Assembly (NCBI GenBank): GCA_004151065.3
Contig: NWUY0300011103.1
Span: 90,477-101,547 of the forward strand
Direction of reading: 5' to 3'
Origin: Larix sibirica
Lineage: Eukaryota > Streptophyta > Pinopsida > Pinales > Pinaceae
DNA length: 11,071 bases
Below the pieces are notes generated by a model. It was not told the origin of the DNA, made no database searches, and saw only the letters and a program-made list of their open reading frames with translations. Position numbers and translations under genes: made by a program. Positions 1 through 7,900 of this stretch are shown here, piece after piece (within the stretch, counting starts at the first letter, position 1; each line of letters begins with the position of its first letter).

Positions 1-14
1 AATATGCATGTAAG

Positions 15-1100
15 TTGAGGGATGGTTGTTTTTTCAGTTTTATATTGCATCTAATGCATCAAAAGAGACCTTCATTAACTTGCACCACCCCCCATGAAGC
101 CATTGGATTGGATCAGGAGGGACTACATACAGTAAAGACAAATCATTTTCCTACTATGGTTTCCAAAATAAACTTATTAAAATCCTATGATAGAGTTTCT
201 TTGCTCTATCTAAGGCTCCTTCTTTTGCATATTGGATTAATTTGGATGCCTTTCAATGGATAATGAGTTGTGTTTGCATGTCTTTGTTTGTTTTTCTTAT
301 CAATGGTTTGGGATCTAAATTGTTCATGTCTTATGTCAAAATTTCCCTATTTTACCTTATATTTTGTTGCTGATTGTTGAAGGTGTAAATTGAGCTATCC
401 ATGCTAAGCAAAGGAGAAATAAAATTAGAGGTATCTCTTTTGGTGGGGAGAATCTGAATCATCTATTTTTTGTAGATGAAATTCTATTATTTATTTTAAT
501 TTTGAAAAATGAAGGAAGAATTTATCATCAGGTCATCAAACTATTCCACGGCATGATAGGTATGGAAATTAATATTAAAAAATATGTTGTTTCACTGTCC
601 CAGAGAATTCATTCAAATGAGGAACCTTTGGGAAATATTCCTCCCTTATCTGATGAACATCTTGGAGGACGGCTTAAATTACCTGGGATATCGGCTAAAG
701 ACAAACAATTATGGAAAATATGATTGGAAGTGGTTAATAGAAATGATTGAAAGAAGAGTTAACAATTGGTGCACCTAATGGATTTCGCGAGGATGGTGAC
801 TTGTGTTGATTAAGACAGTCCTCAAATCTATTCATGTGTATTGGCATATGATATCCAAAATACCTAAGGCCACTCTAGATAGGATAATGAATATTTGTTT
901 TAACTACCTCTGGAAAGGCAATAGTGAGTACCTAGGATCCCACCTTGCCAACTGAACGAATGTTGCTTCCAAGGGAATATGGAGGGGGGGAGTAAAAATT
1001 AATTTTTTTGTTCATCATCATTTCCTATGGTTGGTTGTGCTTGGAAGGCGTCTTTAGGTTCTATAGTTAGGGTGGGAAATGGATTCAATGTTCAGATATT
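15..1100 (+). pseudogene. LINE reverse transcriptase domain, broken
   Basis: This is a non-LTR reverse transcriptase, which copies element RNA at a nicked target. Recognisable blocks include HEA (about 95), a motif A block with SYDRV around 196-210, FQWIMSCV at 251-274, and LINGLGS near 300. A block equivalent to RQGxPLSPY follows at 331-360, then IVEG at 373-384 and RGISFGG near 430. The catalytic motif C, normally FVDD, reads FVDE at 469-480, so the second Asp has become Glu. Later blocks are LNYLGYRLK (about 670-700), NNYGKYDWKWL, VNNWCT and LVLIKTVLKS (about 806-835), and FNYLWKGNSEYLGSHLA (about 899-950). VGNGFNVQI ends at about 1099. There are at least three frameshifts, and stops at 391, 776 and 803. 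It is a dead copy. Only the AYD-type first catalytic Asp looks kept. Confidence 0.88.
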
Positions 1101-1134
1101 GGGCTCTGCGACATGGATGCAATGTTCAGATATT
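1079..1134 (+). repeat. 22 bp direct duplication, 34 bp apart
   Basis: The stretch at 1079-1100 recurs at 1113-1134 with one difference in 22 (ATGGATTCAATG versus ATGGATGCAATG, then the same ten bases). The first copy encodes the GNGFNVQI block of the LINE. The second lies where the LINE match fades, just before the AT-rich insert. It may come from slippage or from repair at the insertion point. Confidence 0.8.
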
Positions 1135-1322
1135 ATGTCAAGGAATATATCGTCGACGGTCAGGAAAGAAACTTATTAGAAATATCATGGAAAATATCAG
1201 AAATTATCGAAAAATATTGGAAAAAATAAACTTAAACCTGAATAATTATGAAAATATCATAGAAATCAACAACAGGAAAAAATGGGGGGAAATCGGAAAT
1301 ATCGGGAGAAATCAAAGATATT
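1135..1322. repeat. Insert of periodic AAATATC-type short repeats inside the LINE
   Basis: Similarity to LINE protein stops near 1100-1134 and returns near 1325-1345 with a block resembling KEIVDH..GRGF. The DNA between is very A-rich. It repeats a core like GAAATATC or AAATATCNGG about every 9-12 bases around 1180-1225, again near 1250, and at 1290-1310. The heptamer AGATATT occurs at both edges (1128-1134 and 1316-1322) and could be a target-site duplication, leaving an insert of about 181 bp. The heptamer resembles the internal repeat, so this is weak. Subterminal arrays of short repeats are known from plant DNA transposons (CACTA, hAT, Mutator). I see no clear terminal inverted repeat, so the class is open. 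Confidence 0.45.
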
Positions 1323-1344
1323 TGCAACACTGCGGGGATGTGAT

Positions 1345-2060
1345 TTCCTAAAGAGATTGTTGATCATTTTTAAGGGAGAGGTTTTGTACCCTAAATGTTT
1401 TTGAATAAGTTGGACACTAATATGTAGAACTAGGGTTGGTTGTAGTTTGGTGATCTAGGCTTGATGGGGGAATGGGCACATGTCTAGGATGCTTACGTCA
1501 TAGAACTCTAGAATTCTCATATTTGCATCAATGACGAGGAAGATGAGCTGGTATGGTTGTTTAATAACAAGGGGGGGGCATTATACTACTGGTATTGGTT
1601 ACTTGATTTAACAAATAGTGTCATAAGGGAGCATGTATGGTGGTGGCGCAAACTTTGGAAGGTCATATCCCCTACCAAGAGCATGATTTTTTGTTGGTTG
1701 GTTCTCAAAAATAATGTTTTGATCTAGGACAAGTTGTAGACATGTAATAATGTAATAGAGAAGGTCCAAGGATATGTATGTTGTGTTTTTTGACCGAGGA
1801 GACAAATGATCTCTTTTTCTTGCATTGTGCCTTTTCTCAGCAGGTATGGAAGGAAATCGAGGAACATTTAATATTACAACAAATTTGGGATAAAAATTAT
1901 GTTGAGTTCTTTGTTGGGTCCTTTAGACAGTGAGATTCGAAGACAGCTTGTTCTCTTCCTTATATTTTCCTATGGAGAATTTGGCTCGCATGCAATGTGC
2001 CTATTGTTTAGGGCAAGTGGCCTCCAACCTTCAAAATATCTACATAGGTGTTATATCTTC
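1345..2060 (+). pseudogene. LINE ORF2 linker and zinc-binding (zf-RVT-like) domain, broken
   Basis: After the insert, LINE similarity resumes. A block with MFLNKL lies near 1397-1415, NSHI and then DEEDELVWLFNNKGG lie near 1510-1577, and YTTGIGYL follows in a shifted frame. Frame 3 then gives WWWRKLWKVISPTKS (1638-1682) and FCWLVLKNNVLI (about 1689-1724). These match the zinc-binding domain that follows plant LINE RTs. The CC of the metal-binding site is at about 1778-1783. The frame then shifts to 2 for FFLHCAFSQQVWKEIEEHL, with the His-Cys pair at 1823-1828. FLWRIWLACNVPI near 1967-2005 matches the usual downstream helix. Stops at 1723, 1735 and 1942 (TAG, TAG, TGA) and at least two shifts make it non-functional. 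The last stretch to 2060 fades gradually. Confidence 0.8.
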
Positions 2061-2134
2061 TTTGAATATGTAGCAAGGAACTGCCTCGACAATAAGGCCA
2101 TGAGGTGGGAGAGAAGAACACCAATAATGAGGTA

Positions 2135-2560
2135 CCTTGGGGAATTTTTAGCTGTGCAAGTTAGGGTGATGAGAGTCACTGTGGTATTGGTTTTGTGACA
2201 TTTCTATCCGATTCACACTTTTATTGTTGCAAGGCTCATTTGGGGTTTGGAACCAACAACAAGGTGGATTTTTTTTATCTCTTGCAATTGTTGAATTTAG
2301 AAATTGAACTTGGTCTTGGTCATTTGTAGGTCTTTGGATATTTCACTCTCACTCTTTGATGGATGCAGGATAGATCTCGGGTTCAAGATCTAAATTTGAT
2401 TTATTTGGTTGGTCATCTAAAGGAGGTACATTGATGTTTTCAGAGTGTCTAATATACCTATGTGTTTTGGGAGAAAAATTCTAAGGTAGATGTACCCTCC
2501 AAACAATGATTAAAGATTCTTGTGAGGAACCTTTATGTGGATGCATTTCGTGATGAAATT
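2135..2560 (+). pseudogene. LINE RNase H domain, one frame kept but with many stops
   Basis: A single frame (frame 2) can be followed from PWG at 2135 to the TRIM junction at 2560 with no indel needed, but it has several stops. It matches plant LINE RNase H, which degrades the RNA strand of the hybrid. Blocks are GIGFVTFLSDSHFY (about 2180-2224), LGFGTNNKVDF (about 2237-2270), VFGYF at 2330-2344, WMQDRSRVQDLNLIYLV (about 2362-2412), and VFWEKNSKVDVPSKQ (about 2465-2509). The catalytic positions are changed: the DG of the first motif reads SC, the Glu of NNxAE reads Asp, and GDS reads GYF, so Asp became Tyr. Several stops (for example at 2156 and 2327) fit CAG-to-TAG changes. The C-terminus runs into the TRIM. 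Confidence 0.8.
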
Positions 2561-2698
2561 TGTAAGGTTAATGTTACACCAAAACTTGTAGATGTTGGTA
2601 AACAATTGAAATCAAGCACATAGTCCAAGGATCCCAGTGTGGCATTCAGTCCACATTATATTAATAGAGGTGCGGTGGTTATAACTGATACTCAAACA
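2561..2698 (-). repeat. 3' LTR of the TRIM
   Basis: On the - strand this LTR starts TGTTTGAGTATC right after the polypurine tract and ends CCTTACA. It is one base shorter than the 5' LTR. About 29 substitutions separate the two by hand alignment, many of them transitions. Confidence 0.85.
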
Positions 2699-2708
2699 CC
2701 CCCCCTTT
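2699..2708 (-). promoter_or_regulatory. TRIM polypurine tract
   Basis: The - strand reads AAAGGGGGGG and is followed directly by the TG of the 3' LTR. This is the expected place and composition for the plus-strand primer of an LTR retrotransposon. Confidence 0.8.
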
Positions 2709-2740
2709 GACATAGATTGGGAGAATTGAACCAAGGCCCT

Positions 2741-2754
2741 GAGCTTTGATACCA
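2741..2754 (-). promoter_or_regulatory. TRIM primer-binding site (initiator tRNA-Met type)
   Basis: The - strand reads TGGTATCAAAGCTC. The common plant site complementary to the 3' end of initiator tRNA-Met is TGGTATCAGAGC, so 11 of the first 12 bases match. It begins immediately after the 5' LTR end, as expected for priming minus-strand DNA synthesis. Confidence 0.85.
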
Positions 2755-2893
2755 TGTTAAGTTTGTCGTTGCACCAAAACTTGCAGATGTTGTTAAAATT
2801 TTGAAACCAAGCACATAGTCCAAGGATCCTAGTTTGATGATCAATCCACATTATATTCTCAAAGGTGCAACAGTTATGACCGATACTTCAACA
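2755..2893 (-). repeat. 5' LTR of the TRIM
   Basis: On the - strand this LTR starts TGTTGAAGTATC and ends CTTAACA, immediately before the primer-binding site. It pairs with 2561-2698 at an offset of 194-195 bp. The most conserved shared core is the stretch around 2809-2830 (AGCACATAGTCCAAGGATCC on the + strand). Confidence 0.85.
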
Positions 2894-4110
2894 CAAATAT
2901 GGTTTCAAGTAGAATACTTAGTATGTGGTCGACTCTAGAATGCATGTGTTATTGATAAGATGGTGTTGTTCTTTATCTATGTGATGGATGTTGGGGTACT
3001 ACTTTTTTTTTGTACTTTCTCTCTAAGAGTAAATTTTGGAAATTTAGGAGAGAATTTTGTCTTCTCCGTTGTCTTGGCACTTTCATCCTTATTAATCTGA
3101 TTCATGCTTTCTTAAATTTTGACACGAAATTTGGTGGTGGATTTTTGAGCTCTTCATTTTATTTTTTCCAAGGGTGGGTTGTTCTGATGATACTTGGGTG
3201 GGTTATTCTTTGTTGTGTGGTTCCACCTAAACCTTGTTAAGATGGTTCAAAACATGCAAAAATTGTTATCAAGATAGATGTGTTGTTTTGAATTGTTGAA
3301 ATCCAAGCCTCATAATATCGTGCAATATATAGCAATGGCATATAGGCTTCATTATGAAAACAAGAACTGGTCATTGCAATACGAAGCAAAATGAAATTTC
3401 AAATTTAATAATTAATCCATTTGATAAGCTCTTGGAAACCGAAAGATCCAGTTTGTTCCTTTCCCTATTTGGATGTACCCATAGCCAAGTGACCCATTCC
3501 CTTGGTTTCTTCAGTCGTCTGAGAATCCTGATATTGAATCATATCCATATCTATATCTATGTATGCATGTTATTGCACTTTATTTCGGTTCATAGTGTAA
3601 TTGCATCAGCACGTTCAATGGGTTTCTAACTAGATCAATTATATCCTTGAATCCATGGCATCAAGGCCCTCATATCATATTACATAGGCCTAATTCTGAA
3701 TGCTGTATATCTAATAGGTCCTTAGTTGGCTTGGATTTCTTTCATATCCTAAGAACTAATTTGTTTGAGTGCCTAAAAATTGAGTTTGACTTCTACTTGT
3801 GACATAATTTTCTGCAAAATACTACTATATGGTATAGTATTGTCTAAATCTTTTGCTGAATTATAATTTCAGTGGATTCAATGTCTCTATTGATAATTTC
3901 GTTATCTACCATAAATGTTCCTATTCTATTCTATTGCATTTCTTCAGTAGTACTTACTGGACTTCCTCATTTGTTTGCAAATAATCGAACACATGGAAAT
4001 CCATGCAAAGATAAATAAAACCAAATGGTAAAACCTGCAAAGAACTAGATAAGAATTTTAGATTAACTCAGTTAATAATTTACACGTGCATGTTAGCAAG
4101 ACCAAAAATC
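2894..4110. other. Unassigned AT-rich intergenic DNA, possibly including LINE tail
   Basis: I recognise no gene here. The first few hundred bases may be the LINE 3' end continuing past the TRIM, but no poly(A) tail or flanking duplication marks its limit. Small local features are a duplicated GGGTGGGTTNTTCT (around 3174 and 3197) and a short ATATC/TATCTA run near 3540-3560. Open frames of 76 aa (3010-3240) and 91 aa (3354-3629) on the + strand have low-complexity, Phe/Leu/Ser-rich translations and match no family I know. Confidence 0.5.
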
Positions 4111-4113
4111 ATT

Positions 4114-4215
4114 TTAGCTCATTGGGTTAGCTCTAGTGGTTGAACATGAGTCTGCGTTTTGTATTGGGATCTTTAGAAACTTTGAGTGGTATGTAAATTT
4201 TTCTTTCGTGTTCAT
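4114..4215 (+). mobile_element. Possible tRNA-derived SINE remnant
   Basis: The stretch TTAGCTCTAGTGGTTGAA at 4127-4144 resembles the pol III A box region of tRNA-derived plant SINEs (TRGYNNARNNGG type, with one extra base). The region that should hold a B box about 45-55 bases later is too degraded to call. I see no terminal A or T run and no target-site duplication. It could be chance similarity. Confidence 0.28.
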
Positions 4216-4870
4216 TGTTGTAATCTTAACTTTGTTGCAATGTTAATTTTCAAAAATAGGATATCAATATAAATATATTTGAAGTTGCAAATTTCAAAAT
4301 AATCTATACAAAAACATTCAAAAGAATAAAACCATAAAAAATCTGCTAGTTCTTAAACAAGCCTGTAAAAACATTGCCACATCATAACTCTTGTTTAAAT
4401 CAAGTATAATTCATTAACATTTTAATGTTTAAAAAATAATAATAAAATAATGATTTCAGTATAATTAAAATATGACAATTTTTTTTAAGAATTAAACTAT
4501 TCTAAATAAAATTTGAAAATTACAAAGGCTTGAATTTATTTGTACAAATCCTACAATTTTCATATTCAAATTTAATATCAATTTTTATAAAATAAATAAA
4601 AATACAAAAACATTAACCTAATATCCACCGCGTTAATTCGTGTAACTTTACACCACGTAAAAACCTATGATAATGGTTAGATTCTTCGGCTATGAAGGAT
4701 AAAGCATATCTTATATAACAAGAGGGACCACAAGGCAACAAATCGCTGCCTTGAAAATGTAGTACACAAGTTGCATGAAAGAAAGCCTCTCTATGTCAGG
4801 TTTCCATAATATATTGAATATAGGAAGACGATATTTATTTAGAAATATCTTTGAAATATGACCAAACCAA
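4216..4870. other. Very AT-rich spacer without recognisable genes
   Basis: The DNA is dominated by A/T runs, with short stretches such as AATAATAATAAAATAATG near 4437. No coding motif, RNA gene or convincing inverted repeat was seen. A 99-codon - strand open frame (4711-5010) crosses the tandem repeats and matches no protein family I recognise, so I do not call it a gene. Confidence 0.5.
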
Positions 4871-4966
4871 AGCAAGCCATGTCTATTCAATGTGTATGTT
4901 GTCGGTGTTAGTATGAGAGCAAGCCATGCGTATTCAACGCGTAATGTGTGGTTAGTGTTAATATGA
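4871..4966. repeat. 47 bp diverged tandem duplication
   Basis: The unit beginning AGCAAGCCATG at 4871 is repeated at 4918. Both contain TATTCAA, then a GTGTA or GCGTA block, then GTGTTAGTATGA or GTGTTAATATGA. The copies differ at several positions and by small indels, so this duplication is older than the one at 5124. Confidence 0.75.
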
Positions 4967-5019
4967 TTAAAACCAAGGAATTTTCCAGCCACCTTTCTCG
5001 TGGCTTCCAACCTTCCAGT

Positions 5020-5083
5020 AATTGGTTTTCATGTTATTTTCTCGGAAGATGAATTGGTTTTCATGCTAATATCTTGGAATTCG
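5020..5083. repeat. 32 bp tandem duplication
   Basis: AATTGGTTTTCATG occurs at 5020 and again at 5052, each followed by a similar tail (TTATTTTCTCGGAA and CTAATATCTTGGAA). About 25 of 32 positions agree. Confidence 0.75.
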
Positions 5084-5123
5084 GAAGTAATAATATAAGG
5101 AGACTTTGTCATTGTCAGTGGAA

Positions 5124-5284
5124 ACGATTCATTTCTTATTGACAAAATTGGAAAGCACTTCACTTGTAGCTTCCATCCTTCCACTAATAGTTGGGGAAGC
5201 TCTACGATTCATTTCTTATTGACAAAATTGGAAAGCACTTCACTTGTAGCTTCCATCCTTCCACTAATAGTTGGGGGAAGCTCT
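5124..5284. repeat. 80 bp near-perfect tandem duplication
   Basis: The 80 bases at 5124-5203 are repeated directly at 5204-5284. The only difference is one extra G in a G run (TTGGGG versus TTGGGGG before AAGCTCT). A diverged relative of part of the unit lies at about 4990-5025 (GCTTCCAACCTTCCA versus GCTTCCATCCTTCCA). The near identity in an otherwise decayed region shows that this duplication is recent, or alternatively that it is an assembly artefact. Confidence 0.95.
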
Positions 5285-6634
5285 AAAGTTGGTTGAGTTG
5301 CCTACCCTTGTACCTCTTCCTTTTCTTCGAGCTTGATTGTTCCCCTCTTTATATTCTCCTTCTTCACTTTCCTTATCTGACTATTCTTTGTTAACCTTAG
5401 GGGTGGGTAAGGTACTGCCTATCTCATTCACGATGTCATTTCTGAGTCATCAATTTTCTTTATTCTTTCATTATATGTCTTATCTTCCCAGCTTGAATCA
5501 TATCCAATCTAATGGGTCTATGTTATAATGGGAATTTGTTATAAAAATCCAATCCGCATCATACGTGTGTAAATTCTTAGTGGTGCATGTTACCATCTAA
5601 GTGGTACTTAGTTAGATTTCAAGCGAGTCGGAAAAGAGCAAACAAGTTATTTGTTCATCACTAGAATTCAGAAATCCAAGCAAGCCAATTTTTGGCCCCT
5701 TTTTATGTTTTTTTCACATATTCACACCCTCTTGGGGGAATTGCAATAAATGGTGTAGAATGATGACCTTTTGTAAAAGGATTGGAATTTCTGGGACTTA
5801 GTCATCAAACTAATCACCCTAGACTGTGTTTTACTTGTTAATTATGCGACGCTTTTTAGCGGCACATTATTTTCGAGTTTTTCACTCAAAATCCTCCAAA
5901 TCTAGGGTGGTGAAAGTGATGATTATGCTTTAGGAGGGTTATTAAAGCCTATGGTATTGAATTTTCAAGGATTGAGTCCATGTATATTACCATGCTAGTC
6001 ATAATCCCAAATTTTCATGAACATCACCAAGTCCCCCCTAGGAGTTTTTAATTTTTCAGTTTTTTAATAAAATCATTGATAAGGTGTATTTTAATTGTAA
6101 AATTTTAAAAAGTCATAAAAGTGACTCTGGGGGGCAAATTTGTCATAGGGATGCTTGTTTTTAGACGCAGATCCCCCATTAAACCCCTCAACCAACTTTT
6201 GAGAGTCAAATTGGTGATTTCAAATTACTAATTTTGATTTTCTCTTGAAAATGATTCTTGGGTCAAATAATTGGGAAATAGGGAGAAAATCCAATTCCTA
6301 AATTAGTGGTATCTTATCTCTAGGGTGTCCAGGTTGGTTGGAATCTTTTCTGGGTAAGTGAATGAGTTGTTGGAGCATCTTTTCCACCTCTTGAGAGTGG
6401 ATTTGATGTGTTTCCATGAGGGAGGCGCAATTCCCCCAAAGGAGGGTGCTTTTCCCTTGGAGGATCTCTTTTTAGAGGTGGTTGTGATAGGTGGCAGCAT
6501 CCCATGAGAGGTGGAAGTGCCATTGTTTGCTTGAAAGACACTTTCCATGCTCTCTAGAACCCCCAATCCACCTGNAGGGAGATCGCGGTGGGTTGGGTGT
6601 CGACAATGTCTAGAACCCCTGTCGACTAGGTTCG
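5285..6634. other. Unassigned intergenic DNA
   Basis: No recognisable protein family, RNA gene or complete transposon was found. Open frames are short: a + strand frame at 5337-5528 and two overlapping - strand frames at 6303-6566 and 6320-6541. The latter are rich in Ser, Pro and Lys and have no motif I can name. An 11 bp direct repeat TCTAGAACCCC occurs at 6553 and 6609, and the palindrome GTCGAC occurs at 6599 and 6621. Position 6575 is an undetermined base (N). Confidence 0.5.
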
Positions 6635-7067
6635 TGTCAAGATATAGTATTTTTATTTAGAGATTATAATATTTTGAAATATGTGGTAGATTTAATTGCT
6701 TATTGAGAAATTACTTAACTTTAAAATAATCAATTCATTATGAAGACCAGAGATGTGTTTATCTTTTCATTAAATAACTTAAATTTATAGGAAGTTGTTA
6801 CATTTCTTTGATCTCGCTTTCTTTGAAACATTTTATCTAACTATTCAAGTAGAAAGGAAGACTCGCATAGAATACGTCAACTTCTAGAGAAGTACTCGAT
6901 GACGATATTTTGTGTAATTAGAATCGTATGTCTTCTTTAGAGAAGAAGCTCACTACCATGCATTATGACTTTTCTCCAATGTTAAATGTTAAGAACTAAT
7001 ATGATCTAAGATTAATGAACAAGTTTTTGACCATTTCTAGTCATATTTATATTTGCATTTAATATTA
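6635..7067 (+). repeat. Candidate 5' LTR of the Ty3/Gypsy element
   Basis: This AT-rich, non-coding stretch lies directly before a tRNA-Met-type primer site and starts with a possible LTR end TGTCAAG. It ends ATTA, which would be ATCA with one C-to-T change. The proposed length of about 430 bp is reasonable for a plant LTR, but no second copy is seen in the window, so the start is a guess. A TATAAATA motif occurs at 7164, after the primer site, which does not fit a simple model. Confidence 0.3.
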
Positions 7068-7081
7068 TAGTATTAGAGCCA
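7068..7081 (+). promoter_or_regulatory. Candidate Gypsy primer-binding site (initiator tRNA-Met type)
   Basis: The sequence TAGTATTAGAGCCA matches the common plant site TGGTATCAGAGCCA at 12 of 14 bases. Both differences are transitions of the kind caused by decay of methylated cytosine (G-to-A and C-to-T). It lies about 340 bases before the gag remnant and on the same strand, as expected. Confidence 0.55.
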
Positions 7082-7406
7082 TTTTAAATTAGTTTAATAC
7101 CCAACATTAAATAAAGCTCCTTAATTTTATTGGATCCATTCAACTTTGACCACATAACTTTAATATAAATAAGAGGATAAAACCAATAAATTACATAAGT
7201 TCATTTTTGTCCTATTTTAATTCTCTCTATCTCTGATTATTTTCTAAAGATATTGAATGCTTATAACATAATTGGTAGTTCTTAAGATTGAATCTTGATC
7301 TATTCCAATCACAAGGCTTGCTTCTCTACTAAACATTGAATTGTATTTCATCTAGGATTTTACTCTCAATTCCCTTTGTTGGTCTTATAATCTACAAATT
7401 TCTTCC

Positions 7407-7900
7407 ATGGTTCCCAATACGTAGTAGTCAACCTTGGACTCCAACTTAGATTTTTATTCACCATAACTCTTACAAGTCGTCACTGGCACTTTGAAAATTG
7501 TAATTCAAGCCTTGACCTTGCTAAATGGATCTTCATATGATGCTCAATATCGTTTGTTCTTGGATCCCTATATTATCATTCCAAATTATTTTGGTGACAT
7601 GGATGGTGAACATATAGTTTCTTGGCTTCATATTTTGTCCAATATGTTTTGCACCTCAACCCATGATGTCTAAATCAAAGAAATTAGAATGGGAAACATT
7701 GAATTTTGAGAGAATAAAGCTATAATTGTGGCACCATCTATGTGAATGCTCCACTTTCTACATGGATCTAGGAGAAGAACCTCCAAATCAAAACCCTTTG
7801 ACCTCCTAGATGTAGTGTTCTATGGAGTTTTGGTATCAATTTTACCTACCAAGATATCATAATTCTTTATGGCCATGATAGCTTCATATTTTCCAATTTC
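7407..7900 (+). pseudogene. Gypsy gag remnant
   Basis: Gag forms the particle that packages element RNA. Frame 3 can be read from an ATG at 7407, through three early stops, to 7673. The clearest block, IPNYFGDMDGEHIVSWLHIL at about 7578-7637, resembles the gag core of plant Gypsy elements, where a Pro-x-Phe-x-Gly segment is followed by Trp-Leu. A second block with FWYQFYLPRYHNSLWP (about 7826-7876) resembles the later RFYPxGY segment. No zinc knuckle (CCHC) was found. The assignment rests on these two blocks and on position before RT. Confidence 0.5.

Larger units (their letters stand above)
1..2560 (+). mobile_element. Decayed LINE (L1-type non-LTR retrotransposon), ORF2 3' part with RNase H
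   Basis: Conceptual translation in shifting + frames gives, in order, a non-LTR reverse transcriptase, the zinc-binding domain found after plant LINE RTs, and an RNase H domain. This is the ORF2 layout of plant L1-type LINEs that carry RNase H. The 5' part (ORF1, endonuclease, N-terminal RT) lies outside the window. The frame moves from 3 (to about 250) to 2 (251 to about 330), 1 (about 331-670) and 2 (about 670-1050), with more shifts later, and many stops interrupt it, so it cannot make protein. A TRIM element cuts the C-terminal coding end at 2561. Sequence after 2893 may be LINE tail, but I found no poly(A) end or target-site duplication. The identity is seen from motifs; the exact family is not determined. 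Confidence 0.88.
2561..2893 (-). mobile_element. TRIM (terminal-repeat retrotransposon in miniature)
   Basis: Read on the - strand, this 333 bp element has all the cis parts of an LTR retrotransposon and no coding capacity. The 5' LTR is 2893-2755. A tRNA-Met-type primer-binding site starts at the very next base (2754-2741). A polypurine tract (2708-2699) directly abuts the 3' LTR (2698-2561). Both LTRs start TGTT and end ACA. By hand alignment they are about 78% identical with one indel, so the insertion is old. The internal part is only 56 bp, very short even for TRIMs. Such elements must borrow proteins from a full-length relative. Flanks are AAATT on the left and CAAAT on the right; only an offset near-match (GAAAT/CAAAT) exists, so the target-site duplication is eroded or the ends are off by a base. 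It lies in the C-terminal coding end of the LINE. Confidence 0.85.

Noticed and set aside
1899-2198. 99-codon open frame on the + strand
   Set aside because: It is out of frame with the LINE match in the same stretch (frame 2 gives the zinc-binding and RNase H motifs), so it is a shadow.
2612-2851. 79-codon open frame on the - strand
   Set aside because: It lies inside the TRIM and reads through both LTRs. It repeats the same peptide because the LTRs are repeats.
4083-4088. CACGTG (G-box) as a promoter element
   Set aside because: A single hexamer with no gene downstream has no support as a regulatory site.
4634-4660. Short inverted repeat GTGTAA/TTACAC
   Set aside because: A 6 bp stem with a 2-base loop is expected by chance in AT-rich DNA. 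There is no T run or gene end to make it a terminator.
4711-5010. 99-codon open frame on the - strand
   Set aside because: It crosses the 47 bp tandem duplication, has no recognisable domain, and lies in AT-rich DNA where such frames arise by chance.
5845-5866. Possible hairpin or transposon end around GCGACGCTTTTTAGCGGC
   Set aside because: Only a 4 bp stem (CGCT/AGCG) is perfect and there is no matching inverted copy elsewhere in the window.
6303-6566. Two overlapping - strand open frames, Ser/Pro/Lys rich
   Set aside because: There is no family motif, no support from context and two frames open at once, which suggests composition and not coding.
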